Positions 9,005 through 17,914 of a DNA stretch of 64,000 nt are shown piece by piece. The notes under the pieces were generated by a model, which was given only the letters and a program-made list of their open reading frames with translations, was not told the DNA's origin and ran no database searches. The DNA is taken from assembly GCA_018268055.1 (NCBI GenBank), contig JAFDXF010000006.1:62001-126000 (forward strand), in the 5' to 3' direction. The stretch is from Bacteroidota bacterium (GTDB lineage: Bacteria; Bacteroidota; Bacteroidia; Chitinophagales; Chitinophagaceae). The position numbers and the translations under genes are program-made. How positions within the stretch are numbered: position 1 is the stretch's first letter; every line of letters starts with the position of its first letter.

Positions 9005-10552
9005 TTATTTAATTTTTTTAAACTCATAAGGAAATGGCTCTACAAAGTCTGAAACTTCTACGGTTAATGATTTTACTTTTTTATTTGCTACGGTAAAGTT
9101 CAACACTTTTGTACCATAAATAGGATCACTATAGGTGCAGAAAAATCGGTTGCCGCCTAATGGTTCTAAGATACCATATCTTCCTTTGTGGTGTTCAAAA
9201 CGCATTACGAGTTTTCCATCTTCCGGTTTGATATACATTTTTCCATATACTTCATGCACATAATTACCTGCATATTGCATAATGGGCAGTTCTGCTACAG
9301 GATTTTGTGCAATGCTGTCTCGTATTGCTTTATACTCTTTTATTTCTTTTTGCTCATTTGCTGAGTTGTAACTCAATAGAAATTTACTATAGTTGCGATA
9401 AGGAAGCCCGAGATAAGCATCTTCTATTTCATTGCGTAATGCTTCATAAAAATTATTGGCATCCGTATTAGTCAATACAATGATGCCCAATTTTTCTTCG
9501 GGTATTAAACATACACTCGTTACAAATCCGTTCACACCTCCTGTATGACTTACAATCTTTCTTCCGGCATATTCAGAAAGCATCCAGCCCAATCCATACA
9601 ATGCAAAATGTCCTTTGTTGAAATAATGCCCGCCATTGCCCATTATAGAATGAGGTGTTCTTGTTTGCATTATTGCGCCTTGCGAAAAAACTTCTTTGTT
9701 ATACAGTTTTCCATTATTTAATTGCGCCATCACCCATTTGCTCATATCGTTTACACTGGAAGAAATACTTCCTGCAGGAGCTAAATTGTCAATATGTCCG
9801 TAAGGAATTTTTCTTAACTCGCCACGCACTACGGTGTGTGCTGCAGCTTTGTTGTGTGCAGTGTCAATATCTTTAGTGAGTGCAATACTGTTATTCATTT
9901 CTAATGGCACAAATATTTCTTCGGTAATGAACTGTGCCCAACTTTTGCCTGTTACCTTAGGAATGATTTCGCCTGCTGTTAAAAAAGCACAATTGGCATA
10001 GCCCCATTTGCTGCGAAAACTATTCATCGGTTTCACCTTACCCATTTTTTCTCTCACTTCTGTGGGTGTGAGGTCGGAGTCGAAGTACATAAAATCGCCT
10101 TGAAATGTTTCGAACCCAAGCCGATGACAAAGTAAATCTCTGATGTTGGCTTCTTTAGTCACCCACGGGTCATACATTTTAAAATCGGGCAACCATTTTT
10201 GTACTTTATCATCCAATGAAAATTTATCGCTTTGATTATTGGCTGCATATTTTGAGTGCAACATAGCTAAGGCAGTAGCGGTGAAGGCTTTGGTATTGCT
10301 GCCAATCATAAAAAGTGTATTCTCGTCTATCTTATCTGTTCCATTCATTTCTTTTACACCATAGCCTTTCATATAAGCTATTTTTCCATCTTTTACAATG
10401 CACACCGCCACGCCGGGTATTTGCCAGTCTTTCATTGCAGCATTAATATAATTATCCAAACTGTCGCTGATGAAAGAGCGTGGAGTAGGTGCTTGCGAAA
10501 AGGAGGAGACAAAAAACAAGGATAGTCCAATAAACAACATAATTTTTTTCAT
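9005..10552 (-). CDS. Secreted beta-lactamase-fold serine hydrolase (class C/PBP4*-like)
   Basis: 515 residues with a signal peptide ending SSFSQ. The active-site set of the class C beta-lactamase/DD-peptidase family is complete: SxxK as SNTK (Ser85, Lys88), YxN as YAN (185-187) and HTGG (336-339) in place of KTG. A C-terminal domain of about 100 residues (FEHHKGRYGILEPLGG) resembles the DUF3471-type tail of such hydrolases. Typical members are D-aminopeptidases, esterases or peptidases rather than true beta-lactamases. Two bases separate it from the TMEM175-like gene upstream and 17 from the acylase gene downstream, so these three look like one operon. Confidence 0.92.
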   Translation of the reverse strand: MKKIMLFIGLSLFFVSSFSQAPTPRSFISDSLDNYINAAMKDWQIPGVAVCIVKDGKIAYMKGYGVKEMNGTDKIDENTLFMIGSNTKAFTATALAMLHSKYAANNQSDKFSLDDKVQKWLPDFKMYDPWVTKEANIRDLLCHRLGFETFQGDFMYFDSDLTPTEVREKMGKVKPMNSFRSKWGYANCAFLTAGEIIPKVTGKSWAQFITEEIFVPLEMNNSIALTKDIDTAHNKAAAHTVVRGELRKIPYGHIDNLAPAGSISSSVNDMSKWVMAQLNNGKLYNKEVFSQGAIMQTRTPHSIMGNGGHYFNKGHFALYGLGWMLSEYAGRKIVSHTGGVNGFVTSVCLIPEEKLGIIVLTNTDANNFYEALRNEIEDAYLGLPYRNYSKFLLSYNSANEQKEIKEYKAIRDSIAQNPVAELPIMQYAGNYVHEVYGKMYIKPEDGKLVMRFEHHKGRYGILEPLGGNRFFCTYSDPIYGTKVLNFTVANKKVKSLTVEVSDFVEPFPYEFKKIK

Positions 10553-10554
10553 AG

Positions 10555-11229
10555 TTACTTTTTTTTCATTTTTTGAGTTGCAGCGATCGCCTTCTTTTTT
10601 AAATTAGCAAATGCGAATTTGATAATCAAAGGGATGAGTGGTGGTATCCAAAATGCAATCATCGGTTTCCATATATATAGAAAGGCAAATAGAATGAAAA
10701 ATAATGGCACGGATAAAGCTCGTGTAGAAAAATAACGAGTTAAAGGTGCATTCATATTTTCACTCAATTTATTTTTAGGATTACCGACATAGTGCCACAT
10801 ATAATAATTGATTAATCCTATCAGTGCAATATTTAATGTATAAAAAACAACCGGTGTTATTACTCCACTGAGTACATATTCACTATAGAATCCGGTACTG
10901 AAAGGCATAAGTGCAACACTTAACAGAAAAAAAATATTCAACCATACTAAACGGCTGTTATAATTTGTAGCATATCCAAACAAGCGATGATGCACAGTCC
11001 AGTACTGGCCAATCAGTAAAAAACTAACAAGAAAACCAATGAACTTTGGAATAAGATGTGCTAAGGCTACTAATAAATCGTTATCAGTAACCGAGTTTGA
11101 CGGAATATCAGGAATCTTTAATTCAATAACCAAAATGGTAATTGCAATGGCAAACACAGCATCACTAAAGAGTACCAAACGCTCTAACTGAAATCCTTTT
11201 CGGTTTTCGTTTTGTAAAAAATCATTCAT
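10555..11229 (-). CDS. TMEM175/DUF1211-type potassium channel protein
   Basis: 224 residues and about six transmembrane helices. The first helix carries RLVLFSDAVFAIAITIL, matching the RxxxFSD motif that defines the bacterial TMEM175 family, whose characterised members are K+ channels. A lysine-rich tail ends the protein. It is the first gene of the close trio with the serine hydrolase and the acylase. A second family member is at 51937-52560. Confidence 0.88.
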   Translation of the reverse strand: MNDFLQNENRKGFQLERLVLFSDAVFAIAITILVIELKIPDIPSNSVTDNDLLVALAHLIPKFIGFLVSFLLIGQYWTVHHRLFGYATNYNSRLVWLNIFFLLSVALMPFSTGFYSEYVLSGVITPVVFYTLNIALIGLINYYMWHYVGNPKNKLSENMNAPLTRYFSTRALSVPLFFILFAFLYIWKPMIAFWIPPLIPLIIKFAFANLKKKAIAATQKMKKK

Positions 11230-11292
11230 TGCTTCTGTTTAGAAAGCGGTAAGTTAATGTAGTTTTTTTTATTGAGGATTATAATAATTAAC

Positions 11293-12060
11293 TTATTGAT
11301 CTAACTCTTCAGTATCATCAATCAATTGTGGCGGAGGAAGCCCTCGTTTGAATCGATAAAATGCGACTTTGATATAATGTTGAAAATCATAATCGCTCGA
11401 TGTCATTGTAAATGCGTAGGTAGGACGATAATTCAACATGAAGCTATCCAGTTCATTTCCTTCCAGCAATGTAAGCCTGCGAATTAATGCTTTATTGAAA
11501 CGATGATCTACTGCCTTTTCTCTTTCTTCGGCCAATAATCTTTTTTGAAATGCCGTCATACTTCGTGTTCGTCTAAAGCGAAAAGCATTGATGATTTCAT
11601 CCAGATCAAAACCAACACCCATGCCTGATACGATTGGTTTTATTTTCGGTTTTTGAAAATTAAAAACCTTTGCATAGTCTTCACGATTGCGAATGGAATC
11701 CAATTTATAATTTCTCGGAGTTACTTTTACTTCTCGTAGTGTAGTGGGCACACTTACTTGAATAGAAATATCAAAGGAGAAGGGGTTAGCAATTTTTAAA
11801 ACCGGAAATTTTATCGTTGGTTTCGTTAAATAGCTAAACCAAATTGAATCCGTTTCCTTTACCTCAATTTCATATTGGCCATCGTGGTTGGTAATGGCGC
11901 CTCGCCCCGATGTGCTTAATACACTCACTGCTTCTATCGGAAAGTTTCGGGTACTATCATACACCGTTCCTTTTATTTTATATAATTGTGCAGATGTGTT
12001 TGATGATACAAACAATATCAGCAGTAATAGTATGGCGTTTGTTGTTTTCAAAAGAGGCAA
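11293..12060 (-). CDS. Secreted protein with carboxypeptidase-regulatory-like (CarboxypepD_reg) domain
   Basis: About 255 residues. No ATG opens the frame: candidate starts are TTG at 12060 or TTG at 12051, the latter giving MKTTNAILLLLILF, a normal signal peptide. Residues about 28-115 (YKIKGTVYDSTRNFPIEAVSV ... GAITNHDGQYEIEV) are the beta-sandwich seen at the N-terminus of TonB-dependent transporters and in stand-alone surface proteins of Bacteroidota. The rest is basic and helical (FRFRRTRSMTAFQKRLLAEE). No plug or barrel follows, so it is not a transporter. Role unknown; envelope location inferred. Confidence 0.75.
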   Translation of the reverse strand: MPLLKTTNAILLLLILFVSSNTSAQLYKIKGTVYDSTRNFPIEAVSVLSTSGRGAITNHDGQYEIEVKETDSIWFSYLTKPTIKFPVLKIANPFSFDISIQVSVPTTLREVKVTPRNYKLDSIRNREDYAKVFNFQKPKIKPIVSGMGVGFDLDEIINAFRFRRTRSMTAFQKRLLAEEREKAVDHRFNKALIRRLTLLEGNELDSFMLNYRPTYAFTMTSSDYDFQHYIKVAFYRFKRGLPPPQLIDDTEELDQ

Positions 12061-12125
12061 GTAACTAAAGAAAATGCAAAAAGCAGGTTAATAAAATTTC
12101 AGAACTCAAATCGGGCTATATAATA

Positions 12126-12713
12126 TTAATGTTGTATCAATTTTAAAATTAGCTCTTCTACTATTTTTGGATAATACTGATATTCCAATTGATGAATGCG
12201 TTCCGCTAATATTTCAGGGGTATCATTTTCTAAAACAACACAGCTTGCCTGAAAAATTGTGCTACCATGATCGTATTGCTCATCTACATAATGAATTGTG
12301 ATGCCACTTTCTTTTTCGTGATTTGCGATTACTGCTGCATGCACTTTTTGGCCATACATACCCTTGCCGCCATATTTTGGAAGTAAGGCAGGATGAATAT
12401 TGATAATTTTTCCGGGAAATGCCTGAATCAATACTTCCGGAATTTTCCAAAGAAAACCGGCAAGTACAATAAAATCTATTTTTGCTTCATTTAGTGCTTC
12501 CAAATAGCTTTTTTGGCTGAAAAATTGCTCTTTTTCAATCAAAAGCGTAGAAATTTGATGGTCTTTGGCAATTTTTAAAACTCCTGCATCAGGTTTATTA
12601 CAGACAATCAATTCAATAGAAACTTCCCGATTAGTTTGAAAATGCTCAATAATAGCTTTAGCATTAGAGCCTGCTCCAGATGCGAAAATTGCTATATTAA
12701 TTTTTTTACCCAT
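12126..12713 (-). CDS. purN: Phosphoribosylglycinamide formyltransferase (GART), PurN
   Basis: 195 residues, standard PurN length. Transfers the formyl group of 10-formyl-THF to glycinamide ribonucleotide, third step of purine synthesis. Visible motifs: IAIFASGAGSNAKAII at the N-terminus (phosphate-binding loop), IINIHPALLPKYGG (catalytic Asn/His), and HYVDEQYDHGSTIFQ (catalytic Asp in the folate loop). Cytoplasmic. It stands alone: no other purine gene is in the window. Confidence 0.96.
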   Translation of the reverse strand: MGKKINIAIFASGAGSNAKAIIEHFQTNREVSIELIVCNKPDAGVLKIAKDHQISTLLIEKEQFFSQKSYLEALNEAKIDFIVLAGFLWKIPEVLIQAFPGKIINIHPALLPKYGGKGMYGQKVHAAVIANHEKESGITIHYVDEQYDHGSTIFQASCVVLENDTPEILAERIHQLEYQYYPKIVEELILKLIQH

Positions 12714-12749
12714 TATTACTTAGCTGATTATCAATTTATTATAAATAAC

Positions 12750-13034
12750 CTACTTGTTTTTTCCGCCAAATTTTTGACCTATTTTTTGTATATATTTTTT
12801 AAAAAAGCTGAATTGTCCCATCGGGATGCTGACAATAAGTACTCCTAATGGCCATAAAATAGTGACAATCAATATATAAAGTGTTCCCCAAAGCCAATCT
12901 TCATTGATAGCGAGCAGGTTCATTATTTTCTTTGCTACAAAACCTGTAAGGCTGCCTCCAATAGCAAATGTGGCTATAATCAGCCCCAGCCTAATTCCTG
13001 AAACACCCCATTTTTTCTGTAATTTTTCAAACAT
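12750..13034 (-). CDS. Small membrane protein, DUF6787-like
   Basis: 94 residues with a basic N-terminus (MFEKLQKKWGVSG), two transmembrane helices separated by a short INEDW loop, and a basic C-terminal tail. The layout resembles short Bacteroidota proteins annotated as DUF6787, which is recollection rather than a search result. It is 37 bases upstream of purN on the same strand and divergent from the act operon. Function unknown. Confidence 0.6.
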   Translation of the reverse strand: MFEKLQKKWGVSGIRLGLIIATFAIGGSLTGFVAKKIMNLLAINEDWLWGTLYILIVTILWPLGVLIVSIPMGQFSFFKKYIQKIGQKFGGKNK

Positions 13035-13266
13035 TTTAAAACGGATAAATTATTCTTTTACCAATTTTTTTGATTTAGACAAAAGTCAGGAAAAAAACTT
13101 CACGAAACCGAGAATCATTATATAGAAAATAGTATTTAATGGTTATTTACTCAATTATGACAATTAAACCTTCGTTTTTTATCAAAATATATAAGTGCTT
13201 TGCTAACAACTTTATAGACAGCCAAAAAAAAGTTAAACAAGGTGTTTTTTTATAACGTTGTGTGCT

Positions 13267-13274
13267 TACATTTG
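13267..13274 (+). promoter_or_regulatory. Candidate -7 element of the act/cox operon promoter
   Basis: TACATTTG matches the Bacteroidota -7 consensus TAnnTTTG. The -33 region upstream is only a T-run, so the match is partial. A transcript starting about seven bases later would have a leader of about 42 bases before the ATG at 13323, which argues against starting actA at the upstream GTG at 13242. Confidence 0.5.
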
Positions 13275-13322
13275 CCCCAACCAACAGTTTTTATCCACAT
13301 TTTTCAGATTACAATTGTGATT

Positions 13323-14600
13323 ATGATTTTTTGTAAACCAACCGGCAAAAGACTGACAATTTTAGCACTGATTCTATTTTTATCCACTAGTATTATTAGT
13401 GTATCTGCTCAAGATGGCAAAGCGCTGTTTATGAGTAAGTGTGCTGCTTGTCACTCACTTGATAAAGATATGACAGGCCCTGCGTTAAGAGGTATTATTG
13501 ATAAAGCACCTTATAACGGAGATATGGCTAAAATGTCTCACTGGATTCGTAATGTAAATAAATTGGTAGCTACCGATCCACACTACATGGATTTGAAAGC
13601 CAAATTTGGCGGTAGTGTGATGATTCAGTTTGATGAGTCTGCCCTACCTGAACCGGAGTTGGAAGCTATAATTAAATATACTAGTACACCAGTTGCCACA
13701 CCTACACCGGGAGGCGGTGGTGGTGGTGTAACAGAGCCACAGGGTAATAATAATGTATTGATTTTTGGAATCATTACACTCATTCTTGCAGTTATTGCTT
13801 TAATATTAATGCAAGTAAACAGTAATCTGAAAAAGATGAGTGATGATGCTGAAGGTATCTCTCGTCCAAACCCAGTTCCTTTCTATAAAAACAAAGCATA
13901 CATTGCTATATTTATACTGCTTGCATCTACAATCTTTGGCTATTTGGTTGCAAAAGGTGCAATTGGATTGGGCCGTCAAAAAAATTATCAACCGGTACAA
14001 CCAATTTTTTATTCGCATAAAGTACACGCCGGTATTAATCAGATTAACTGTTTATACTGTCATGGCTCTGCATGGGAAAGTAAAACTGCCGGCATACCAT
14101 CAGTAAATATTTGTATGAACTGCCATAAAGCAGTAACGGATTATACAAAAGGACCAAAACTTTATTCCGAAGATGGTAAAGAAGTAGATGGCACAGCAGA
14201 AATCGCTAAACTATATAAAGCAGCCGGCTTTGATCCTAAAAGCCCTGCATCATGGGATCCTACAAAAGCCAACTCTATAGAGTGGGTAAAAATTCATAAC
14301 CTTCCCGATCACGTTTACTTCAATCACTCTCAGCACGTAAATGCAGGTAATGTACAATGCCAAACTTGTCACGGAGATATTACTGCAATGGATGAAGTAA
14401 AACAAGTATCTGAATTAAGTATGGGTTGGTGCGTAAACTGTCACCGCAATACCAATGTGAACTTTAATTACGATAGCACAAAGGGCAATAAATTCTATAG
14501 TATTTATGAAAAGTTTCATAAAGACTTTAAGAATAAAAAAATGGACAGTATTACTGTAAAAGATATCGGAGGTTTGGAGTGCCAGAAATGTCACTACTAA
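13323..14600 (+). CDS. actA: Alternative complex III subunit ActA, multiheme cytochrome c with extra N-terminal heme domain
   Basis: Periplasmic electron-transfer subunit of the quinol:cytochrome c oxidoreductase ACIII. Start chosen at ATG 13323 because it begins a signal peptide (ending SVSAQ) and lies after the likely promoter; this gives 425 residues. Six CxxCH heme sites are visible: CAACH (40-44) in an N-terminal mono-heme cytochrome domain; then, after a Gly-rich linker and two transmembrane helices, CLYCH (243), CMNCH (264), CQTCH (346), CVNCH (370) and CQKCH (420). The last five form the usual pentaheme ActA part. First gene of the act operon, followed by actB after 114 bases. Confidence 0.93.
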   Translation: MIFCKPTGKRLTILALILFLSTSIISVSAQDGKALFMSKCAACHSLDKDMTGPALRGIIDKAPYNGDMAKMSHWIRNVNKLVATDPHYMDLKAKFGGSVMIQFDESALPEPELEAIIKYTSTPVATPTPGGGGGGVTEPQGNNNVLIFGIITLILAVIALILMQVNSNLKKMSDDAEGISRPNPVPFYKNKAYIAIFILLASTIFGYLVAKGAIGLGRQKNYQPVQPIFYSHKVHAGINQINCLYCHGSAWESKTAGIPSVNICMNCHKAVTDYTKGPKLYSEDGKEVDGTAEIAKLYKAAGFDPKSPASWDPTKANSIEWVKIHNLPDHVYFNHSQHVNAGNVQCQTCHGDITAMDEVKQVSELSMGWCVNCHRNTNVNFNYDSTKGNKFYSIYEKFHKDFKNKKMDSITVKDIGGLECQKCHY

Positions 14601-14714
14601 TGAATAGATTGACCATTAAAAGATAAAGTCAATCGTAAAAGAATAATTGAAAAGTATTTTTGAAATATAAGTTGGTAGCTAAAAATTATCAACCGTCAAC
14701 TTTGAATAAATATT

Positions 14715-17700
14715 ATGGGCGAAAACAAATATTGGCAACATTTCGGAGAGGTAAATGACCCGAAAGAAGCGAAAAAACTTGCTAGGAATGAGTTTGCAGA
14801 AGAACTGCCTTTCGAAGGATTTGACGACGAAAGCATCATTGACGCAAAAGCACCTCGTAGAGATTTTTTAAAATATCTGGGCTTTAGTACTGCTGCTGCT
14901 ACACTGGCGGCAAGTTGTAAAATGCCGGTACGCAAGGCTGTTCCGTTTGCAGACAAGCCTTCGGCAGAGTTTGTTCCCGGTGAAGCAATATTTTATGCAA
15001 CTACTTATGTACAAGATGGTGATGTAGTGCCTGTATTGGCTAAAGTAAGAGATGGCCGACCTATTAAAATAGAAGGAAATTCAGCAATCGCTAATTGGGG
15101 TGGTGGTACTTCATCAAGAGTACAAGCCTCAGTGCTTGATTTATATGACACTGCTCGTCTTCGCACTCCTTTCCAGCGCTCTAAAGATGGAAAATCAACC
15201 GAAAAAACTTTTGAACAAATAGATAAGCAAGTAGCAGATGCAATAAAAGCTGCGGGTGGCACTACTGTGTTACTTACGTCATCTGTTGTATCGCCTTCTA
15301 CCAAAGAAATCATTAGCAAATTTCCAAACCTGAAGCACGTTCAGTATGATGCTGTTTCATACAGTGGTATGCTGTTGGCAAATGAAGCATGTGGATTCGG
15401 CAGAAAAATCCCTTCTTACAATTTTGGCGAAGCAAAAGTAATTGTAAGCCTTGGAGCAGATTTTCTGGGCACATGGTTAAGCCCTGTAGAGTTTGCTGCT
15501 GCTTATGCCAAAGGAAGAAAGATAGATGAAAAAAATCCTTCAATGAGCAAGCACTATCAGTTTGAAGGTACTATGAGTATGACCGGTGCAAATGCCGATG
15601 AGCGCTTTACACATCGCCCATCCGAAACAGGTGCTGTAGCGGTGGCTCTTTTAAACGCAGTAAATGGCGCTGCAGATGCAGGCGGCCTGAATGCTGATTT
15701 AACAAAAGGAATTAATAAAGCTGCTGCCGATTTAAAAGCTGCCGGAGGAAATGCCTTGGTAGTTTGTGGCAGCAATGATAAAAATATTCAAGTTGTTGTT
15801 AATGCAATCAATAATGCTATTGGCGCAAATGGCAAAACAATTAACTGGGCAGCAACGGTAAACTACCGTCAGGGTGTGGATGCAGATTTTGCTCAGTTGG
15901 TAGCCGATATGGAAGCGGGAAATGTAGGTACTCTTTTAATACATGGTGCTAATCCGGCTTATACATGGTATGACGCAGACAAGTTTAAAGCTGCTTTGAA
16001 AAAAGTAAAAGTAACTGTATCATTCAATGAAAAATTAGATGAAACTACAGAACTGTGTGAGTATCTGATACCGAATCACCATTACTTAGAAAGCTGGGGT
16101 GATGCAGAAGCTGCTGCCGGTAATATCTATTTTATTCAGCCTACTATCTATCCGCTTTTCAAAACAAGATATTATCAAACATCATTGCTTTTGTGGAGTG
16201 GAAATAATACACCTTACGAAGATTATTATAAAGAATATTGGAAAGGAAAATTCGCTTCCGATGCAGAGCATAATAAAGCATTGCAAAGCGGTGTTAAGGA
16301 AGCTGCTGCTGCAACTGCCGGAGCAGGATCGTATAGCGGTTCAGCCGTTGCAGAAGCAACTACTGCTATTGCAGGATATAAAAAATCATCCGGCGATGAA
16401 TTAGTACTCTATCAAAAAGTATCTATTGGTACAGGTGCACAGGCAGGCAACCCATGGTTGCAGGAATTGCCCGATCCGGTATCAAAAGCTACATGGGACA
16501 ACTATGCAATCATTTCTACTGCAAAAGCAAAAGAACTGGGAATAGATTATAAGAGTAATGATTATAACTATTATCCTCAAAAGCCTGTAATAGAATTAAC
16601 CGTTGGGAATAAAAAATTAGAATTGCCTGCATTAGTATTTCCCGGTATTAATGCCAATACAATCGCTGTTGCCGTTGGTTACGGTAGAAGTAATAACATT
16701 GGTAAAGTGGCAGCAGGTGTTGGTAAAAATGCATATCCATTTGCAACTTACAATGGTACTTCTGTTGATTACAATGTAAGCGGTGTAACTACTACCAACT
16801 TGCACAAGAGCTACAAAATAGCTCAAATGCAAAAGCACGACTCTTATGAAAGCCGCAAGGAAGTAGTAAGAGAAACAACCATGGCTTCTTTTAAAGCAAA
16901 TCCAAATGTAATTCCTGAATCTTCTAAGGAGTTGACGGATATGTTTTACAAAAATGCCAATAACGATTTCAGAGCCGGAGCTACATTATATCCCGATCCT
17001 AATACTCGCAGCCACGAAATAAAGTGGGGAATGAGTATAGATATGAATCTGTGTAATGGATGTAATGCTTGCGTTGCAGCTTGTCATGCAGAGAATAACG
17101 TACCGGTTGTAGGAAAGAGTGAAGTATTGCGTTATCACGATATGCATTGGTTACGTATTGACCGTTATTTCGTTACTGATGATAAGAATCCCGACAATGT
17201 AAAAGGTGTCGTATTCCAGCCTATGCTTTGTCAGCATTGCGACAATGCTCCTTGCGAAAACGTATGTCCGGTAGCTGCAACCAATCACAGCTCTGAAGGA
17301 ATTAATCAAATGACATACAACCGTTGTGTAGGAACAAGATATTGTGCCAACAACTGTCCGTATAAAGTACGTCGTTTCAACTGGGCAGATTATACAGGTT
17401 CTGACAGCTTCCCGAATAATCAGGATCAACAAATAGTGGGCAAGTTAGACGATGCCGTACATGTGATGAATGATGACCTTAGCCGTATGGTTTTAAATCC
17501 TGATGTTACAGTTCGTTCCAGAGGTGTAATTGAAAAATGCTCTTTCTGTGTTCAACGTACGCAGCATGGCAAATTAGAAGCTAAAAAAGCCAACAGACCT
17601 TTGGGCGGCAATGATGTAAAATCTGCTTGTCAGACTGCTTGCCCTACCAATGCGATTGTATTTGGTAATGCGTATGATGCTACCAGTGATATTGCAAAAC

Positions 17701-17831
17701 TGAGAGCAGAAAACCCTCAGCGCAATTTCCACGTACTGGAGCAATTACACGTATTGCCGAATGTAACTTATATGGCTAAGATTAGAAATACAGATGAAGT
17801 AGATGAGCATTGGGCTGGTCATCATGAATAA
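14715..17831 (+). CDS. actB: Alternative complex III subunit ActB (molybdopterin-oxidoreductase-like plus Fe-S protein)
   Basis: 1038 residues. It combines a molybdopterin-oxidoreductase-like domain (about 70-740, known to carry no Mo cofactor in ACIII) with a C-terminal ferredoxin-like domain. A twin-arginine motif RRDFLK (48-53) is followed by a hydrophobic stretch and Cys68 (LAASC), a possible lipid-anchor site with an imperfect lipobox. Four cysteine groups for Fe-S clusters are visible: CNGCNACVAACH (from 780), CQHCDNAPCENVCP, CVGTRYCANNCP, and CSFCVQ with CQTACP. It sits on the periplasmic face and relays electrons to ActA hemes. Confidence 0.96.
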   Translation: MGENKYWQHFGEVNDPKEAKKLARNEFAEELPFEGFDDESIIDAKAPRRDFLKYLGFSTAAATLAASCKMPVRKAVPFADKPSAEFVPGEAIFYATTYVQDGDVVPVLAKVRDGRPIKIEGNSAIANWGGGTSSRVQASVLDLYDTARLRTPFQRSKDGKSTEKTFEQIDKQVADAIKAAGGTTVLLTSSVVSPSTKEIISKFPNLKHVQYDAVSYSGMLLANEACGFGRKIPSYNFGEAKVIVSLGADFLGTWLSPVEFAAAYAKGRKIDEKNPSMSKHYQFEGTMSMTGANADERFTHRPSETGAVAVALLNAVNGAADAGGLNADLTKGINKAAADLKAAGGNALVVCGSNDKNIQVVVNAINNAIGANGKTINWAATVNYRQGVDADFAQLVADMEAGNVGTLLIHGANPAYTWYDADKFKAALKKVKVTVSFNEKLDETTELCEYLIPNHHYLESWGDAEAAAGNIYFIQPTIYPLFKTRYYQTSLLLWSGNNTPYEDYYKEYWKGKFASDAEHNKALQSGVKEAAAATAGAGSYSGSAVAEATTAIAGYKKSSGDELVLYQKVSIGTGAQAGNPWLQELPDPVSKATWDNYAIISTAKAKELGIDYKSNDYNYYPQKPVIELTVGNKKLELPALVFPGINANTIAVAVGYGRSNNIGKVAAGVGKNAYPFATYNGTSVDYNVSGVTTTNLHKSYKIAQMQKHDSYESRKEVVRETTMASFKANPNVIPESSKELTDMFYKNANNDFRAGATLYPDPNTRSHEIKWGMSIDMNLCNGCNACVAACHAENNVPVVGKSEVLRYHDMHWLRIDRYFVTDDKNPDNVKGVVFQPMLCQHCDNAPCENVCPVAATNHSSEGINQMTYNRCVGTRYCANNCPYKVRRFNWADYTGSDSFPNNQDQQIVGKLDDAVHVMNDDLSRMVLNPDVTVRSRGVIEKCSFCVQRTQHGKLEAKKANRPLGGNDVKSACQTACPTNAIVFGNAYDATSDIAKLRAENPQRNFHVLEQLHVLPNVTYMAKIRNTDEVDEHWAGHHE

Positions 17832-17914
17832 AATTGAAAGAAAAAAAATAAAAAGTAGAAGTAAAAAATATTTGAACAAAGACAATTGCTGAAAGCAAAA
17901 AAGCAAAACTAACT

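Noticed and set aside
13242..13322. Upstream extension of actA from a GTG at 13242
   Set aside because: It runs through the likely -7 promoter element and would bury the signal peptide; the ATG at 13323 fits better.
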